Assembly: GCF_051251695.1 (NCBI RefSeq)
Contig: NZ_JBPOEU010000012.1
Coordinates: 1 to 64,000, forward strand
DNA length: 64,000 nucleotides
Direction: 5' to 3'
From: Maritalea sp051251695
GTDB taxonomy: Bacteria; Pseudomonadota; Alphaproteobacteria; Rhizobiales; Devosiaceae
Shown here in pieces: positions 52,565 through 61,181 of the stretch; within the stretch, counting starts at the first letter, position 1, and each line of letters begins with the position of its first letter. The position numbers were made by a program, and so were the translations under genes. The notes under the pieces were generated by a model. That model made no database searches. It had not been told where the DNA came from and worked only from the letters and a program-made list of their open reading frames with translations.

Positions 52565-53428
52565 ATGAACGATATGACCCCGCTATACGCACAGGCCAAC
52601 GACTATAAGCTCATCAAGCAGGTGATTGAGGAAATCTCAAAACGCCCGGCGGATGAGCATAATCTGGATCGCATCGCGGCCGATTTGGGGCTGAACACCC
52701 GTCAGTTAACAGCTCTTTTTAAACGCTGGGCGGGTTTAACGCCAAAAGCATTTTCACACTGCGTAACGCTTAATCGTGCCCGGCAGATGCTCAAAGACAA
52801 TATGTCTTTGCTCGATACGAGTTATGAACTCGGGCTGTCGTCTGCTGCTCGGCTTTACGATCTTTTCGTCACCCACGACGCGATGCCGCCAGGCATTTAC
52901 CGGGCGAAGGGTGAGGGGCTGGAAATTCGCTATGGATTTCATCCGTCACCATTTGGCCAAGCGCTGATCATGTTGACCGAATATGGGTTGGCGGGGCAGG
53001 CTTTTTGCGACGTTGGCGAAGAAAAAGAAGCGTTGGCGGATATGACAAAACGCTGGCCCAAAGCCAAATATGTGCAAGCACAACCTGATGAAATTCGGCC
53101 CTGGGCAGAAAAGATATTTGACCCAACACGTTGGAACGCAGAGGAACCGGTGCGTATCGTTATGATCGGTACAGATTTTGAAGTGCGTGTTTGGCAGACC
53201 CTTTTGCACATAAAACCGGGACAAGCCACAAGCTATGGCGATATCGCGGCCCATTTGGGCAACCCCAAAGCCGCACGGGCCGTTGGCGCAGCTGTGGGGC
53301 GTAATCCAATTTCGTTTGTTGTGCCGTGTCACCGGGTGATCGGTAAAAACGCCAAACTAACCGGATATCACTGGGGACTTACCCGCAAACAGGCAATTTT
53401 GGGTTGGGAAGCAGGGCTAACAGCATAA
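52565..53428 (+). CDS. Ada-like AraC-HTH / methylated-DNA cysteine methyltransferase
   Basis: 287 residues. An AraC-type helix-turn-helix (about 15-100: NLDRIAADLGLNTRQLTALFKRWAGLTPKAFSHCVTLNRARQML) and a C-terminal MGMT domain (about 200-287: FEVRVWQTLLHIKPGQATSYGDIA, RAVGAAVGRNPISFVVPCHRVIG) with acceptor Cys in PCHRV. It lacks the N-terminal zinc four-cysteine domain of E. coli Ada, so methyl-phosphotriester sensing is not expected. Repairs O6-methylguanine; it could also regulate. Confidence 0.92.
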   Translation: MNDMTPLYAQANDYKLIKQVIEEISKRPADEHNLDRIAADLGLNTRQLTALFKRWAGLTPKAFSHCVTLNRARQMLKDNMSLLDTSYELGLSSAARLYDLFVTHDAMPPGIYRAKGEGLEIRYGFHPSPFGQALIMLTEYGLAGQAFCDVGEEKEALADMTKRWPKAKYVQAQPDEIRPWAEKIFDPTRWNAEEPVRIVMIGTDFEVRVWQTLLHIKPGQATSYGDIAAHLGNPKAARAVGAAVGRNPISFVVPCHRVIGKNAKLTGYHWGLTRKQAILGWEAGLTA

Positions 53429-53468
53429 GATCGGTTCCGACACCCTCGTTTTCGATGCACTTATGACA

Positions 53469-53555
53469 GGCACCAATTGGCGGGGGTGCCGGGGAAGGCC
53501 CCATAGGGGCCGACGGCGGCTTAAAAAAGAAGCGGGGGTGCAAACGTAGTTTGCA
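53469..53555. repeat. three-hairpin intergenic block between Ada-like gene and gpmA
   Basis: Three perfect stems in 87 bases: GGCACC/GGTGCC (53469-53490), GGCCCC-ATA-GGGGCC (53497-53511), and TGCAAAC-GTA-GTTTGCA (53539-53555). They lie between convergent genes, so they may end both transcripts, or be REP-like repeats. Confidence 0.55.
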
Positions 53556-53573
53556 ACTGTGGCGTCAAACGGA

Positions 53574-54191
53574 TTATTCGATATTTTCGACGTTCAGGAC
53601 TTTGCCATCCGCATCTAGATCATAAATGATCGGTTTGCCGGTCGCGATTTCCCGTTTGAGGATTTCTTCAGGGCTTAGATTTTCCAGTTTCATCACCAAG
53701 GCACGCAATGAATTGCCGTGAGCTGCAACCAAAATCGTGCCGCCATCCGCAACCCGGGGTGCAATTTCAGCTTCAAAATAAGGCAGCACGCGATCCGCAG
53801 TATCTTTGAGGCTTTCGCCGCCCGGAGGAGGCGTATCATATGATCGGCGCCAAATATGGACTTGCTCTTCGCCCCATTTTTTGCGGGCATCATCTTTGTT
53901 CAGGCCAGCAAGGTCGCCATAGTCCCGCTCGTTCAGGGCTTGGTTGCGGATGATCGTCATATTGACGATATCCATATTTTCGAGCATCAAATCAAGCGTG
54001 TGTTGCGCACGTTTTAGGGCAGACGTGTAGCAAATCTCGATCTCATAGCCGCGAGACTTGAGCAACTGGCCAGCTGAAGTTGCTTCTTCAACGCCTTTTT
54101 CCGTCAGGCCGGGATTCTTCCAACCGGTGAACAGGTTTTTAAGGTTCCATTCGCTTTGTCCGTGACGAACAAGTATCAATCTGCGGTCCAT
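53574..54191 (-). CDS. gpmA: 2,3-bisphosphoglycerate-dependent phosphoglycerate mutase
   Basis: 205 residues, the shorter form found in alphaproteobacteria. Phosphohistidine in LILVRHGQSEWN (His10), NLFTGW, the ERDYGDLAGLNKDD acid loop and the second catalytic His in AAHGNSLRALVMKLE. Interconverts 2- and 3-phosphoglycerate. Followed closely (40 bases upstream on its strand) by dapB. Confidence 0.95.
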   Translation of the reverse strand: MDRRLILVRHGQSEWNLKNLFTGWKNPGLTEKGVEEATSAGQLLKSRGYEIEICYTSALKRAQHTLDLMLENMDIVNMTIIRNQALNERDYGDLAGLNKDDARKKWGEEQVHIWRRSYDTPPPGGESLKDTADRVLPYFEAEIAPRVADGGTILVAAHGNSLRALVMKLENLSPEEILKREIATGKPIIYDLDADGKVLNVENIE

Positions 54192-54231
54192 TTATCTTTT
54201 CCTTGATCTTTGATGGCCAAACGCCAAATTG

Positions 54232-55032
54232 CTAGAGGCCCAATACGTCGGCCATTGAATAAAGTCCAGGTGCTTTATCTTGCGCCCACAATGAGGCGCG
54301 AATGGCGCCATTGGCAAAAACGGAACGGTCTTGGGCATGATGTTTGATCTCAATGCGCTCGTAACTGCCCGCAAAAATAACCGAATGATCACCAATTACC
54401 GTGCCACCACGCAAAGTCGCAAACCCAATCGTGCCCGTTTCGCGCGCACCGGTGATCCCGTCGCGTGATCGAACTGCATTGTCTGCCAAATCAATATCGC
54501 GGCCTTCAGCCGCTGCTTCCCCGAGCATTAGCGCCGTGCCGGACGGCGCATCCATTTTCATACGGTGGTGCATTTCTAAAACTTCGATGTCAAAATCATC
54601 CGGCAGCGCGGCCGCTGCTTTTTTTACAAGATTTTCCAATAGGTTGACACCCATCGACATATTGCCAGACTTTACAATCCTACCATTGCCGGACAGGTTC
54701 GCGATTTGATCGTCTTGTTCCTGTGTCCAACCGGTTGTGCCGATCACATGCACAAGACCCAATTTATGGGCCCGTTTTGCATATTCGATGCTTACTTGTG
54801 GCACCGTAAAATCAATGATGGCATCAGACCCTGAAAGCGCGGCGTCAATATCAGAGGTGATCAACACGCCAGACGCTTCTAGTCCTGCAATCACGCTAGC
54901 GTCTTTGCCAATCGCATCAGCACCATCGCGTTCAATACCGCTATAAAGCTGAGCACCTTCGATTTGCGATATGGCGCGAATGTTTGCGCAACCCATTCGC
55001 CCGCTGGCGCCCAAAATGGTAATTTTTTGCAT
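54232..55032 (-). CDS. dapB: 4-hydroxy-tetrahydrodipicolinate reductase
   Basis: 266 residues. NAD(P) motif ILGASGRMG at the N-terminus, IGTTGWTQEQ, and the substrate/catalytic HHRMKMDAPSGTALMLGE near residue 155. The lysine/diaminopimelate pathway step feeding peptidoglycan. It lies between gpmA and pyrF-GNAT on the same strand. Confidence 0.95.
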   Translation of the reverse strand: MQKITILGASGRMGCANIRAISQIEGAQLYSGIERDGADAIGKDASVIAGLEASGVLITSDIDAALSGSDAIIDFTVPQVSIEYAKRAHKLGLVHVIGTTGWTQEQDDQIANLSGNGRIVKSGNMSMGVNLLENLVKKAAAALPDDFDIEVLEMHHRMKMDAPSGTALMLGEAAAEGRDIDLADNAVRSRDGITGARETGTIGFATLRGGTVIGDHSVIFAGSYERIEIKHHAQDRSVFANGAIRASLWAQDKAPGLYSMADVLGL

Positions 55033-55110
55033 GTTTTCGCCGATCCATCTTCTTGAATATTTATGTAGCAGATATGCTCAAGGGGCGCCAAGGCCGGAAG
55101 GCCGAGTTTG

Positions 55111-56328
55111 TTAAAATCTGGTGCCGAAAACAACTCGTTTTCCAGCCTTTGCCAAGGACTGTTCGGTATCCGAGGCCATGATCTGGCGTAACTCTTCGCC
55201 AAGGTCGGCTGCTGGCAGCGCACCAAACCCAAGCCGTGCGTAATAGGGGGCGTTCCAAGGCACATTTTCAAAGGTAATGCCGCTTATGCCAGCAAATCCG
55301 TTGGATTTGGCAAATTCAGCAAAATTGTTCAGGAGCTTTTTGCCGATTTGTTTGCTTTGATGCTGGCGCAAAACGGAAACTTCAGCGCAATAAAGAAGAT
55401 CATCAACCGGTTTCGCCCGTAAAAATCCAACGGGTTCTCCAAACATTTCAGCGACCCACATGATTTGGTTTCGCGCCATGGCGTCGGCGTAAAACTGCGC
55501 GGACATCGGGGAGAAGTCTATTAGCGCAAACCCACCGCCCAACCGATCAAACAGTTTTGCGGCATCGGCTTCAATTTCGCTCAGCGCTTTCGCGTCTGAG
55601 CTGTCAGCCGGGCGAATTGAAATGATTGTATCGTTTGCGGTCGCAATTTCATCATTTATCGCCCCGGCGGCTGCGTATGGGTCGTCAGCGCGATAGATCG
55701 GGCGGCCAACAACCAGATGGTTGGCCCCAATCTCAATGGCTTGGCTTGGGGTTAAAATGCGTTTTTGATCATCACTGGTGCTGCCTGCCGGGCGAATACC
55801 GGGGGTAACCGCCAGCAACTTGCCGCCACTGGCCTGTTTGACCAATTCGATTTCATGGGCCGAACAAACCACCCCATCAATACCTTCGCCAGCAGCCTGT
55901 TTGGCGCGTCGTTCCACGAGATCGCGTACGCCAAATGCATAGCCACTTGCCTTAAGGTCTTCATCGTCCAGTGAGGTCATCACCGTTACGCCCAGCAGTT
56001 TTGTTTCTGAATCTTGTGCGGCGCGTTTTGCAGCGGCCATACAATGAGGTTCGGCATGGATAGTGACGAAATCCGCACCAAGCTCAACCAGCCCCGCAAC
56101 GCCTTTTTCCACTGTGTTTGGAATATCCAACAATTTAACGTCGCAGAAAATCTTTTTGCCAGCGGCCTTAAGCGACTTAGCAAGACCCAACCCATCATCG
56201 CCATAAATAAGCTGATAGCCAATTTTATAGAACACGCCACGATCATCAATCTTCTCGACTAGTGCCTCCGCCTCTTTTCGGGTGGAGACATCAAGCGGAA
56301 TGATCAATTGGGACGTGGAATTGGACAT
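55111..56328 (-). CDS. pyrF: PyrF-GNAT fusion: orotidine-5'-phosphate decarboxylase with C-terminal acetyltransferase domain
   Basis: 405 residues from ATG 56328 (GGAG 10 bases upstream). Residues 5-232 are a complete OMP decarboxylase: DVSTRKEAE, the catalytic DVKLLD (Asp63, Lys65, Asp68), VTVMTSL, PGIRPAGSTSDDQKRILTP and VVGRPIYRA. Residues 236-405 are a GNAT domain (ISIRPADSSDAKALSEIE, FLRAKPVDDLLYCAEVSVL, then YYARLGFGALP). The usual first glycine of the acetyl-CoA loop is a glutamine (QSKQIG, 324-329). One unbroken frame without internal start-like region. Most genomes encode PyrF alone at 230-240 residues, so the fusion is unusual. UMP synthesis is clear; the acetyltransferase role is unknown. 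Confidence 0.9.
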   Translation of the reverse strand: MSNSTSQLIIPLDVSTRKEAEALVEKIDDRGVFYKIGYQLIYGDDGLGLAKSLKAAGKKIFCDVKLLDIPNTVEKGVAGLVELGADFVTIHAEPHCMAAAKRAAQDSETKLLGVTVMTSLDDEDLKASGYAFGVRDLVERRAKQAAGEGIDGVVCSAHEIELVKQASGGKLLAVTPGIRPAGSTSDDQKRILTPSQAIEIGANHLVVGRPIYRADDPYAAAGAINDEIATANDTIISIRPADSSDAKALSEIEADAAKLFDRLGGGFALIDFSPMSAQFYADAMARNQIMWVAEMFGEPVGFLRAKPVDDLLYCAEVSVLRQHQSKQIGKKLLNNFAEFAKSNGFAGISGITFENVPWNAPYYARLGFGALPAADLGEELRQIMASDTEQSLAKAGKRVVFGTRF

Positions 56329-56354
56329 GTGAAGTGGAGCTCCGGCAATATTGA

Positions 56355-56399
56355 GCGCGTTCAGTAAAAGTGGAAACCGGTTTTTCGGTTCGAACGCGC
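56355..56399. repeat. nested hairpin in the pyrF leader, likely Hyphomicrobiales intergenic repeat
   Basis: The outer stem GCGCGTTC/GAACGCGC (56355-56362 with 56392-56399) encloses AACCG/CGGTT (56375-56379 with 56386-56390). The core resembles a short palindrome I recall as a frequent intergenic repeat in Hyphomicrobiales. It lies 27 bases upstream of the pyrF start, so it is part of the leader. Confidence 0.55.
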
Positions 56400-56407
56400 G
56401 ACCAAAC

Positions 56408-56443
56408 AAAAATTCAGAGTGAAATTTTCAAATTGAACTCTGA
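56408..56443 (-). terminator. rho-independent terminator after the histidine phosphatase gene
   Basis: On the minus strand a long stem: TCAGAGT/ACTCTGA (7 bp) and an inner AATTT/AAATT, followed by ATTTTTG. It ends the upstream transcript before pyrF. A second perfect 8-bp stem GCTTGTCG/CGACAAGC (56444-56451 with 56482-56489) lies just before it. Confidence 0.8.
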
Positions 56444-56494
56444 GCTTGTCGGAAATGTTAACTGGCATAGTTCGAACAAATCGACAAGCGAATG

Positions 56495-57091
56495 TTAGTT
56501 CATGGGCCAGTCTTCAATTGCGGTCCAGTCAGAGAAGAGTGTTGAACCATCGCGATCAAATGCAAAAATATTGCCGCCGCCTTTTGCGGCCAAGCGGCGT
56601 TGATCTTCATTGCGGGCAATTTTGCGTCCGCCAATCTGACATTTCAGCAGTGTGCCCACGGCACCATGGCCGACAAATAGAACATTTTTGTCTTTGTGAC
56701 GGCGCAGATGTTCACGGACCGCATCAACGACACGTTGTTGCGCATTCCGAGCGGTTTCCCAGCCATAAGCGCTTTTGTCTGGTTCTGCAAAAAACTGGTC
56801 AGCGACTTTTTCAAATTGCTCGGGTGGCACAAACCCCAATGCGCTGCGCTCATTCTCGTCGCACTGGGGGTCTTGGACAAAACCAACCCCAATCCGGTGA
56901 TCGATGATCATGGCGCTATCAATCGCTTTTTGCTCGCTTGACGATATGATCATCTCGACATGATCGAAAATGCCGCGGTCCACGCCAGTTTGTAATCTTT
57001 TTCGTCCAACTTCGGACAAGCCCCAACGCGGCGTTGGAATGGTTGGGTCAATAACGACTTCCGGGTGAGAAAGATAAAGGGTATGGGACAA
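56495..57091 (-). CDS. atypical histidine phosphatase-family protein
   Basis: 198 residues. The fold is recognisable from the second catalytic histidine (VGHGAVG, His142), the acid loop ENERSALGFVPPEQFEKVAD (Glu80) and the overall layout. The N-terminal RHG box is LYLSHPEV: the nucleophilic histidine (His9) is kept but the phosphate-binding arginine before it is serine. The later arginine of the SSPLxRA box is lysine (SSSEQKAIDSA, Lys55). Reduced or altered activity is likely; substrate unknown. Starts 4 bases after the FMN reductase gene. Confidence 0.8.
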   Translation of the reverse strand: MSHTLYLSHPEVVIDPTIPTPRWGLSEVGRKRLQTGVDRGIFDHVEMIISSSEQKAIDSAMIIDHRIGVGFVQDPQCDENERSALGFVPPEQFEKVADQFFAEPDKSAYGWETARNAQQRVVDAVREHLRRHKDKNVLFVGHGAVGTLLKCQIGGRKIARNEDQRRLAAKGGGNIFAFDRDGSTLFSDWTAIEDWPMN

Positions 57092-57095
57092 GGAA

Positions 57096-57638
57096 CTAGC
57101 GCCGAATGGTCAAAAGCTCATTGACCAAAGCGTCTGCTCTTGCCGCAACTGGTGGAACTGTTAGCTCACCATTTTCGTCAAATGCCGTCGCTGCCATGCC
57201 CACCCCAAGGGCCGTCGGGGCCATTAAGGCGCCAACCTTTGACAGAATATCGCGCAGGTGCGAAAGCACCATTATGCCGGCAAGCGAGCCGGTTGATGCG
57301 GCACCAAGGCCAAAAGTCGCTTTGGAAAAAGCACCCTGCTTCTGCCGGGTGAGCCAATCAATGGTGTTTTTAAGCAATGGACTAAGGGAGCCATTATATT
57401 CCGGCGTAGCGATAAAAATCGCATCAGCTTGCGCAAATCGCTTTGCTAATTCCAACGCACATTTCGGGTGATGCTGGCTTTCAAGATCCTCATCAAAAAT
57501 CGGCATCGGATAGTTGCCAAGATCGATATATTCAGCGTCCGCACCCTTTTCAATCAATCGTTTAACGACCAATTGAGCCAGTTGTTCATTGTAAGAGCCT
57601 TTTCGAATTGACCCCGAAATTGCCAAGATTTTTTTCAT
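57096..57638 (-). CDS. NADPH-dependent FMN reductase-family protein
   Basis: 180 residues of flavodoxin-like fold. KILAISGSIRKGSYN (FMN phosphate loop) at the N-terminus, ADAIFIATPEYNGSLSPLLKNTIDWLTR near residue 75 and the VSAR-like LGAASTGSLAGIMVLSHLRDIL match the family (ArsH/ChrR/quinone reductases). Substrate not determinable. Four bases separate it from the phosphatase gene, so the two are co-transcribed. Confidence 0.9.
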   Translation of the reverse strand: MKKILAISGSIRKGSYNEQLAQLVVKRLIEKGADAEYIDLGNYPMPIFDEDLESQHHPKCALELAKRFAQADAIFIATPEYNGSLSPLLKNTIDWLTRQKQGAFSKATFGLGAASTGSLAGIMVLSHLRDILSKVGALMAPTALGVGMAATAFDENGELTVPPVAARADALVNELLTIRR

Positions 57639-57712
57639 CTTTGTTTCCTATCAATTTCGGGCAACAAAACGTAAATTCGCGAACACGTCAATATATAATA
57701 AGAAAAAACTTA

Positions 57713-58867
57713 TTATTTACCGTCACCCAACCCTTCAAAAAGCCCTTTAATTTTCGAAAAGAAGCCGTTTGACGTTGGGTTATTGTCGTTTGTGGTGATC
57801 TCATTGAACTCTTCAAGCAGCTCGCGTTGGCGTTTGGAGAGGTTTTGCGGTGTTTCCACATCCATTTGGATGTAAAGATCGCCAATCTGCTGGCTACGCA
57901 ATACGGGCATGCCTTTGGTCTTAAGTCGCACCCGTTGCCCAGCTTGGGTGCCTTGGGGGACTTTGACTTTTGCACGGGCGCCATCAAGGCCCGGCACTTC
58001 AAATTCGCCACCAAGGGCTGCCGTGGTCATCGAAATGGGTACACGACAAAATAGATCTGCCCCATCGCGCTGGAACAGGTCGTGGGGTTTGATCGAAATG
58101 AATATGTAAAGATCACCGGCTGGCCCGCCGCGCATACCTGCTTCGCCTTCGCCGGACAAACGAATGCGCGTGCCGTCTTCAATGCCTTTAGGCACATCCA
58201 CAGATAAAGAGCGTGATTCTTGTCGACGGCCTTGACCGGAACAATCCGTACAAGGCTGGTCCATCGTTTCGCCGCGCCCATGGCATTGTGGGCAAGTGCG
58301 CTCAATGGTGAAAAAGCCCTGAGCAGCTCGAACCTTGCCGTGGCCCTGACAAGTGCCGCATGCCGAAAAGCCAGTGCCCGGTTTAGCGCCATTGCCAGAA
58401 CATGTGTCACAACCCACCATGGATGGCACGTCGATATCAACAGTTTGGCCTTCAAAGGCTTCTTCCAGGCTAACTTCAAGGTTGTAGCGCAGGTCGGATC
58501 CGCGCGTCGCTGAACTGCGTTCGCGGCGGCCCCCGCCTTGTTGGCCACCCATAAAGTCGCCAAAAATGTCTTCAAAAATATCAGACATTGAAGATGAAAA
58601 CTCAGACCCAAATCCATGCTGACCGCCTCCGCCACCACCATTTTGGAACGCGGCATGACCAAATCGATCATAGGCGGCACGCTTTTGCGCGTCTTTTAAT
58701 GTGTCATAGGCGACAGAAACTTCTTTAAATGTTGCTTCTGCGGCAGCATCTCCGGGGTTTTTGTCCGGATGATATTTCATCGCGAGTTTGCGATAGGCCG
58801 ATTTAAGGGCTTTGTCATCCGCTTCGCGGGTAACCCCTAATACCTCATATAAATCTTTTTGCGACAT
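57713..58867 (-). CDS. dnaJ: chaperone DnaJ
   Basis: 384 residues from ATG 58867. J-domain with HPD (KYHPDKNPGD), Gly/Phe-rich linker (about 75-110), four zinc-finger CXXCXGXG repeats (CDTCSGNG, CGTCQGHG, CPQCHGRG, CTDCSGQG) and the C-terminal substrate domains. A longer in-frame extension upstream is not used. 101 bases separate it from dnaK; no terminator is visible between them, so read-through from the dnaK promoter is likely. Confidence 0.96.
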   Translation of the reverse strand: MSQKDLYEVLGVTREADDKALKSAYRKLAMKYHPDKNPGDAAAEATFKEVSVAYDTLKDAQKRAAYDRFGHAAFQNGGGGGGQHGFGSEFSSSMSDIFEDIFGDFMGGQQGGGRRERSSATRGSDLRYNLEVSLEEAFEGQTVDIDVPSMVGCDTCSGNGAKPGTGFSACGTCQGHGKVRAAQGFFTIERTCPQCHGRGETMDQPCTDCSGQGRRQESRSLSVDVPKGIEDGTRIRLSGEGEAGMRGGPAGDLYIFISIKPHDLFQRDGADLFCRVPISMTTAALGGEFEVPGLDGARAKVKVPQGTQAGQRVRLKTKGMPVLRSQQIGDLYIQMDVETPQNLSKRQRELLEEFNEITTNDNNPTSNGFFSKIKGLFEGLGDGK

Positions 58868-58968
58868 GGCGCTGGTGCTCCAAAATTGGTGCTCCGAGTT
58901 CGTTGGCGGGACAGGTTGCTTATTTCGCAATCTGCCCCACCAATTAGATCGGTTAAGTCAGGAAAGAC

Positions 58969-60870
58969 TTAGGACTTTTGGTCTTCGTCTTTGACTTCTT
59001 CAAAGTCAGCATCAACAACGTCATCATCCGCTGCGTCGCCGCCGTCAAACTCTTCGCCGTCTTCTTCTTGGTTGGCCTGATACATAGCCTCGCCAAGTTT
59101 CATTGAGCTTTGAGCCAATGCGCCGGTTTTCTCTTTGATCAAGTCAGCATCGTCGCCCTCAAGTGCAGATTTAAGCTCTGCAAGTGCGTCTTCAATGTTG
59201 GCGCGTGTGAGTTCGTCAACCTTGTCGCTGTGCTCTTTCATTGAGCTTTCTGTTGAATGGACCAAAGCCTCGCCTTGGTTTTTCGCTTCAACAGATTCGC
59301 GTTTCTTTTGGTCAGAATCTGCGTTGGCTTCCGCATCTTTCACCATTGCATCAATCTCGGCGTCAGAAAGACCACCAGATGCTTGAATGCGAATTTGCTG
59401 CTCTGTGCCTGTGCCTTTATCTTTGGCTGAAACGTTCACAATGCCGTTGGCATCAATATCAAACGTCACTTCAACCTGTGGCACGCCGCGTGGTGCTGGT
59501 GGAATACCAACCAAATCGAACTGACCGAGCATTTTATTGTCGCTCGCCATTTCCCGCTCACCTTGAGAAACCCGAATGGTCACCGCAGATTGGCTATCTT
59601 CTGCGGTTGAGAACACTTGGCTTTTCTTGGTTGGGATAGTGGTGTTGCGGTCAATCAATCGCGTGAACACGCCACCCAAAGTTTCAATACCCAAAGACAA
59701 AGGTGTTACGTCCAAAAGCAACACGTCTTTCACGTCGCCTTGCAGAACACCTGCCTGAATAGCAGCACCAGCAGCAACAACCTCATCAGGGTTCACGCCC
59801 TTATGTGGCTCTCTGCCAAAGAACTCTTTTACAGTCTCTTGGATTTTTGGCATACGGGTCATACCGCCAACCAAAACAACTTCGTCAATCTCGCCAGCTG
59901 TGATGCCCGCATCTTTTAGGGCAGCTTTACAAGGCTCAATTGTCCGTTTGATGAAGTCTTCAACCAACTGCTCAAGTTTAGCACGCGTCAGTTTAAGCTG
60001 AAGGTGTTTCGGGCCAGATTGGTCAGCTGTAATAAACGGCAAGTTGACTTCTGTTTGTGTCGCTGAAGACAATTCGATTTTTGCTTTTTCAGCAGCTTCT
60101 TTCAAACGTTGAAGGGCAAGTTTGTCGCCCCGAAGGTCGATGCCATTTTCACGCTTAAATTCGTCAGCCAAATAGTCGACCAAACGCATATCGAAATCTT
60201 CACCACCAAGGAATGTGTCCCCGTTGGTTGATTTTACTTCAAATACGCCATCGCCGATTTCCAAGATGGATACGTCAAATGTACCACCACCAAGGTCATA
60301 AACAGCGATAATGCCAGCTTCTTGTTTATCAAGGCCGTAAGCTAGCGCTGCAGCTGTTGGCTCGTTGATAATCCGCAAAACTTCAAGACCAGCAATTTTG
60401 CCCGCATCTTTTGTAGCTTGGCGTTGGCTGTCGTTAAAGTAAGCAGGAACCGTAATAACGGCTTGCGTTACAGGCTCACCCAAATAGCTTTCCGCAGTTT
60501 CCTTCATTTTTTGAAGGATCATGGCTGAAATCTGTGAAGGGGAGTATTTCTCACCCTTAGCTTCAACCCATGCGTCGCCGCCATCGGCTTTCACAATTTT
60601 GTAAGGGACAAGATTTTTGTCTTTTTTCACCATTGGATCGTCGAACCGGCGACCGATCAACCGTTTGATCGCAAAAAGCGTATCTTCCGGGTTGGTGACA
60701 GCTTGGCGTTTTGCCGGCTGACCAACTAGGCGGTCGTCATCGGTGAACGCAACCATGGAAGGGGTTGTGCGCGCACCTTCAGCGTTCTCAACGATTTTTG
60801 GCTCAGAACCATCCATGATCGCAATACATGAATTTGTTGTTCCAAGGTCAATTCCAATTACTTTACCCAT
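58969..60870 (-). CDS. dnaK: chaperone DnaK (Hsp70)
   Basis: 633 residues. ATPase domain (1-385) with IGIDLGTTNSCIAI, VYDLGGGTFDVSI and VVLVGGMTRMPKIQ; linker VLLLDVTPLSLGIETLGG; substrate domain and a Gly/Asp-rich tail ending VDADFEEVKDEDQKS. Usual length. Transcribed from an RpoH-type promoter about 130 bases upstream; dnaJ follows. Confidence 0.98.
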   Translation of the reverse strand: MGKVIGIDLGTTNSCIAIMDGSEPKIVENAEGARTTPSMVAFTDDDRLVGQPAKRQAVTNPEDTLFAIKRLIGRRFDDPMVKKDKNLVPYKIVKADGGDAWVEAKGEKYSPSQISAMILQKMKETAESYLGEPVTQAVITVPAYFNDSQRQATKDAGKIAGLEVLRIINEPTAAALAYGLDKQEAGIIAVYDLGGGTFDVSILEIGDGVFEVKSTNGDTFLGGEDFDMRLVDYLADEFKRENGIDLRGDKLALQRLKEAAEKAKIELSSATQTEVNLPFITADQSGPKHLQLKLTRAKLEQLVEDFIKRTIEPCKAALKDAGITAGEIDEVVLVGGMTRMPKIQETVKEFFGREPHKGVNPDEVVAAGAAIQAGVLQGDVKDVLLLDVTPLSLGIETLGGVFTRLIDRNTTIPTKKSQVFSTAEDSQSAVTIRVSQGEREMASDNKMLGQFDLVGIPPAPRGVPQVEVTFDIDANGIVNVSAKDKGTGTEQQIRIQASGGLSDAEIDAMVKDAEANADSDQKKRESVEAKNQGEALVHSTESSMKEHSDKVDELTRANIEDALAELKSALEGDDADLIKEKTGALAQSSMKLGEAMYQANQEEDGEEFDGGDAADDDVVDADFEEVKDEDQKS

Positions 60871-61001
60871 TTATAAAACCTCTTTTTTGGCAGACCCTTT
60901 GTCTGACCCCGTTTCCAGCAGTCTTTCACCGGCAATATGCCGTTTGGATCCCTGATATTCAGTTTTAAGCGCAATCGCACCCAAACCAGTTGTTGATCGG
61001 T

Positions 61002-61030
61002 ATATAGGAAGCAACGAATTGCCCTTCAAG
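61002..61030 (-). promoter_or_regulatory. RpoH-type heat-shock promoter of dnaK
   Basis: On the minus strand CTTG, 18 bases, CCTATAT: an exact fit to the alphaproteobacterial RpoH consensus CTTG-N17/18-CYTATNT. The remaining gap (60871-61181) shows no CIRCE element (TTAGCACTC-N9-GAGTGCTAA) and no other gene. Confidence 0.82.
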
Positions 61031-61181
61031 CACCAAGGATCATAATTTTTGTGTCTTAAATTACGACATTGGTCGCATGCCCATTTCGATCAATTTTTTG
61101 CGAATATTTTGGACCGCAAAGAACAAGCGCGGTTATATAGACGTGAAGAACATGAAAAGCGACAGCAAAAATTAAAAAAAC

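Noticed and set aside
60871..61181. CIRCE operator expected near the chaperone genes
   Set aside because: Searched for TTAGCACTC-N9-GAGTGCTAA around dnaK, grpE and hrcA; not present.
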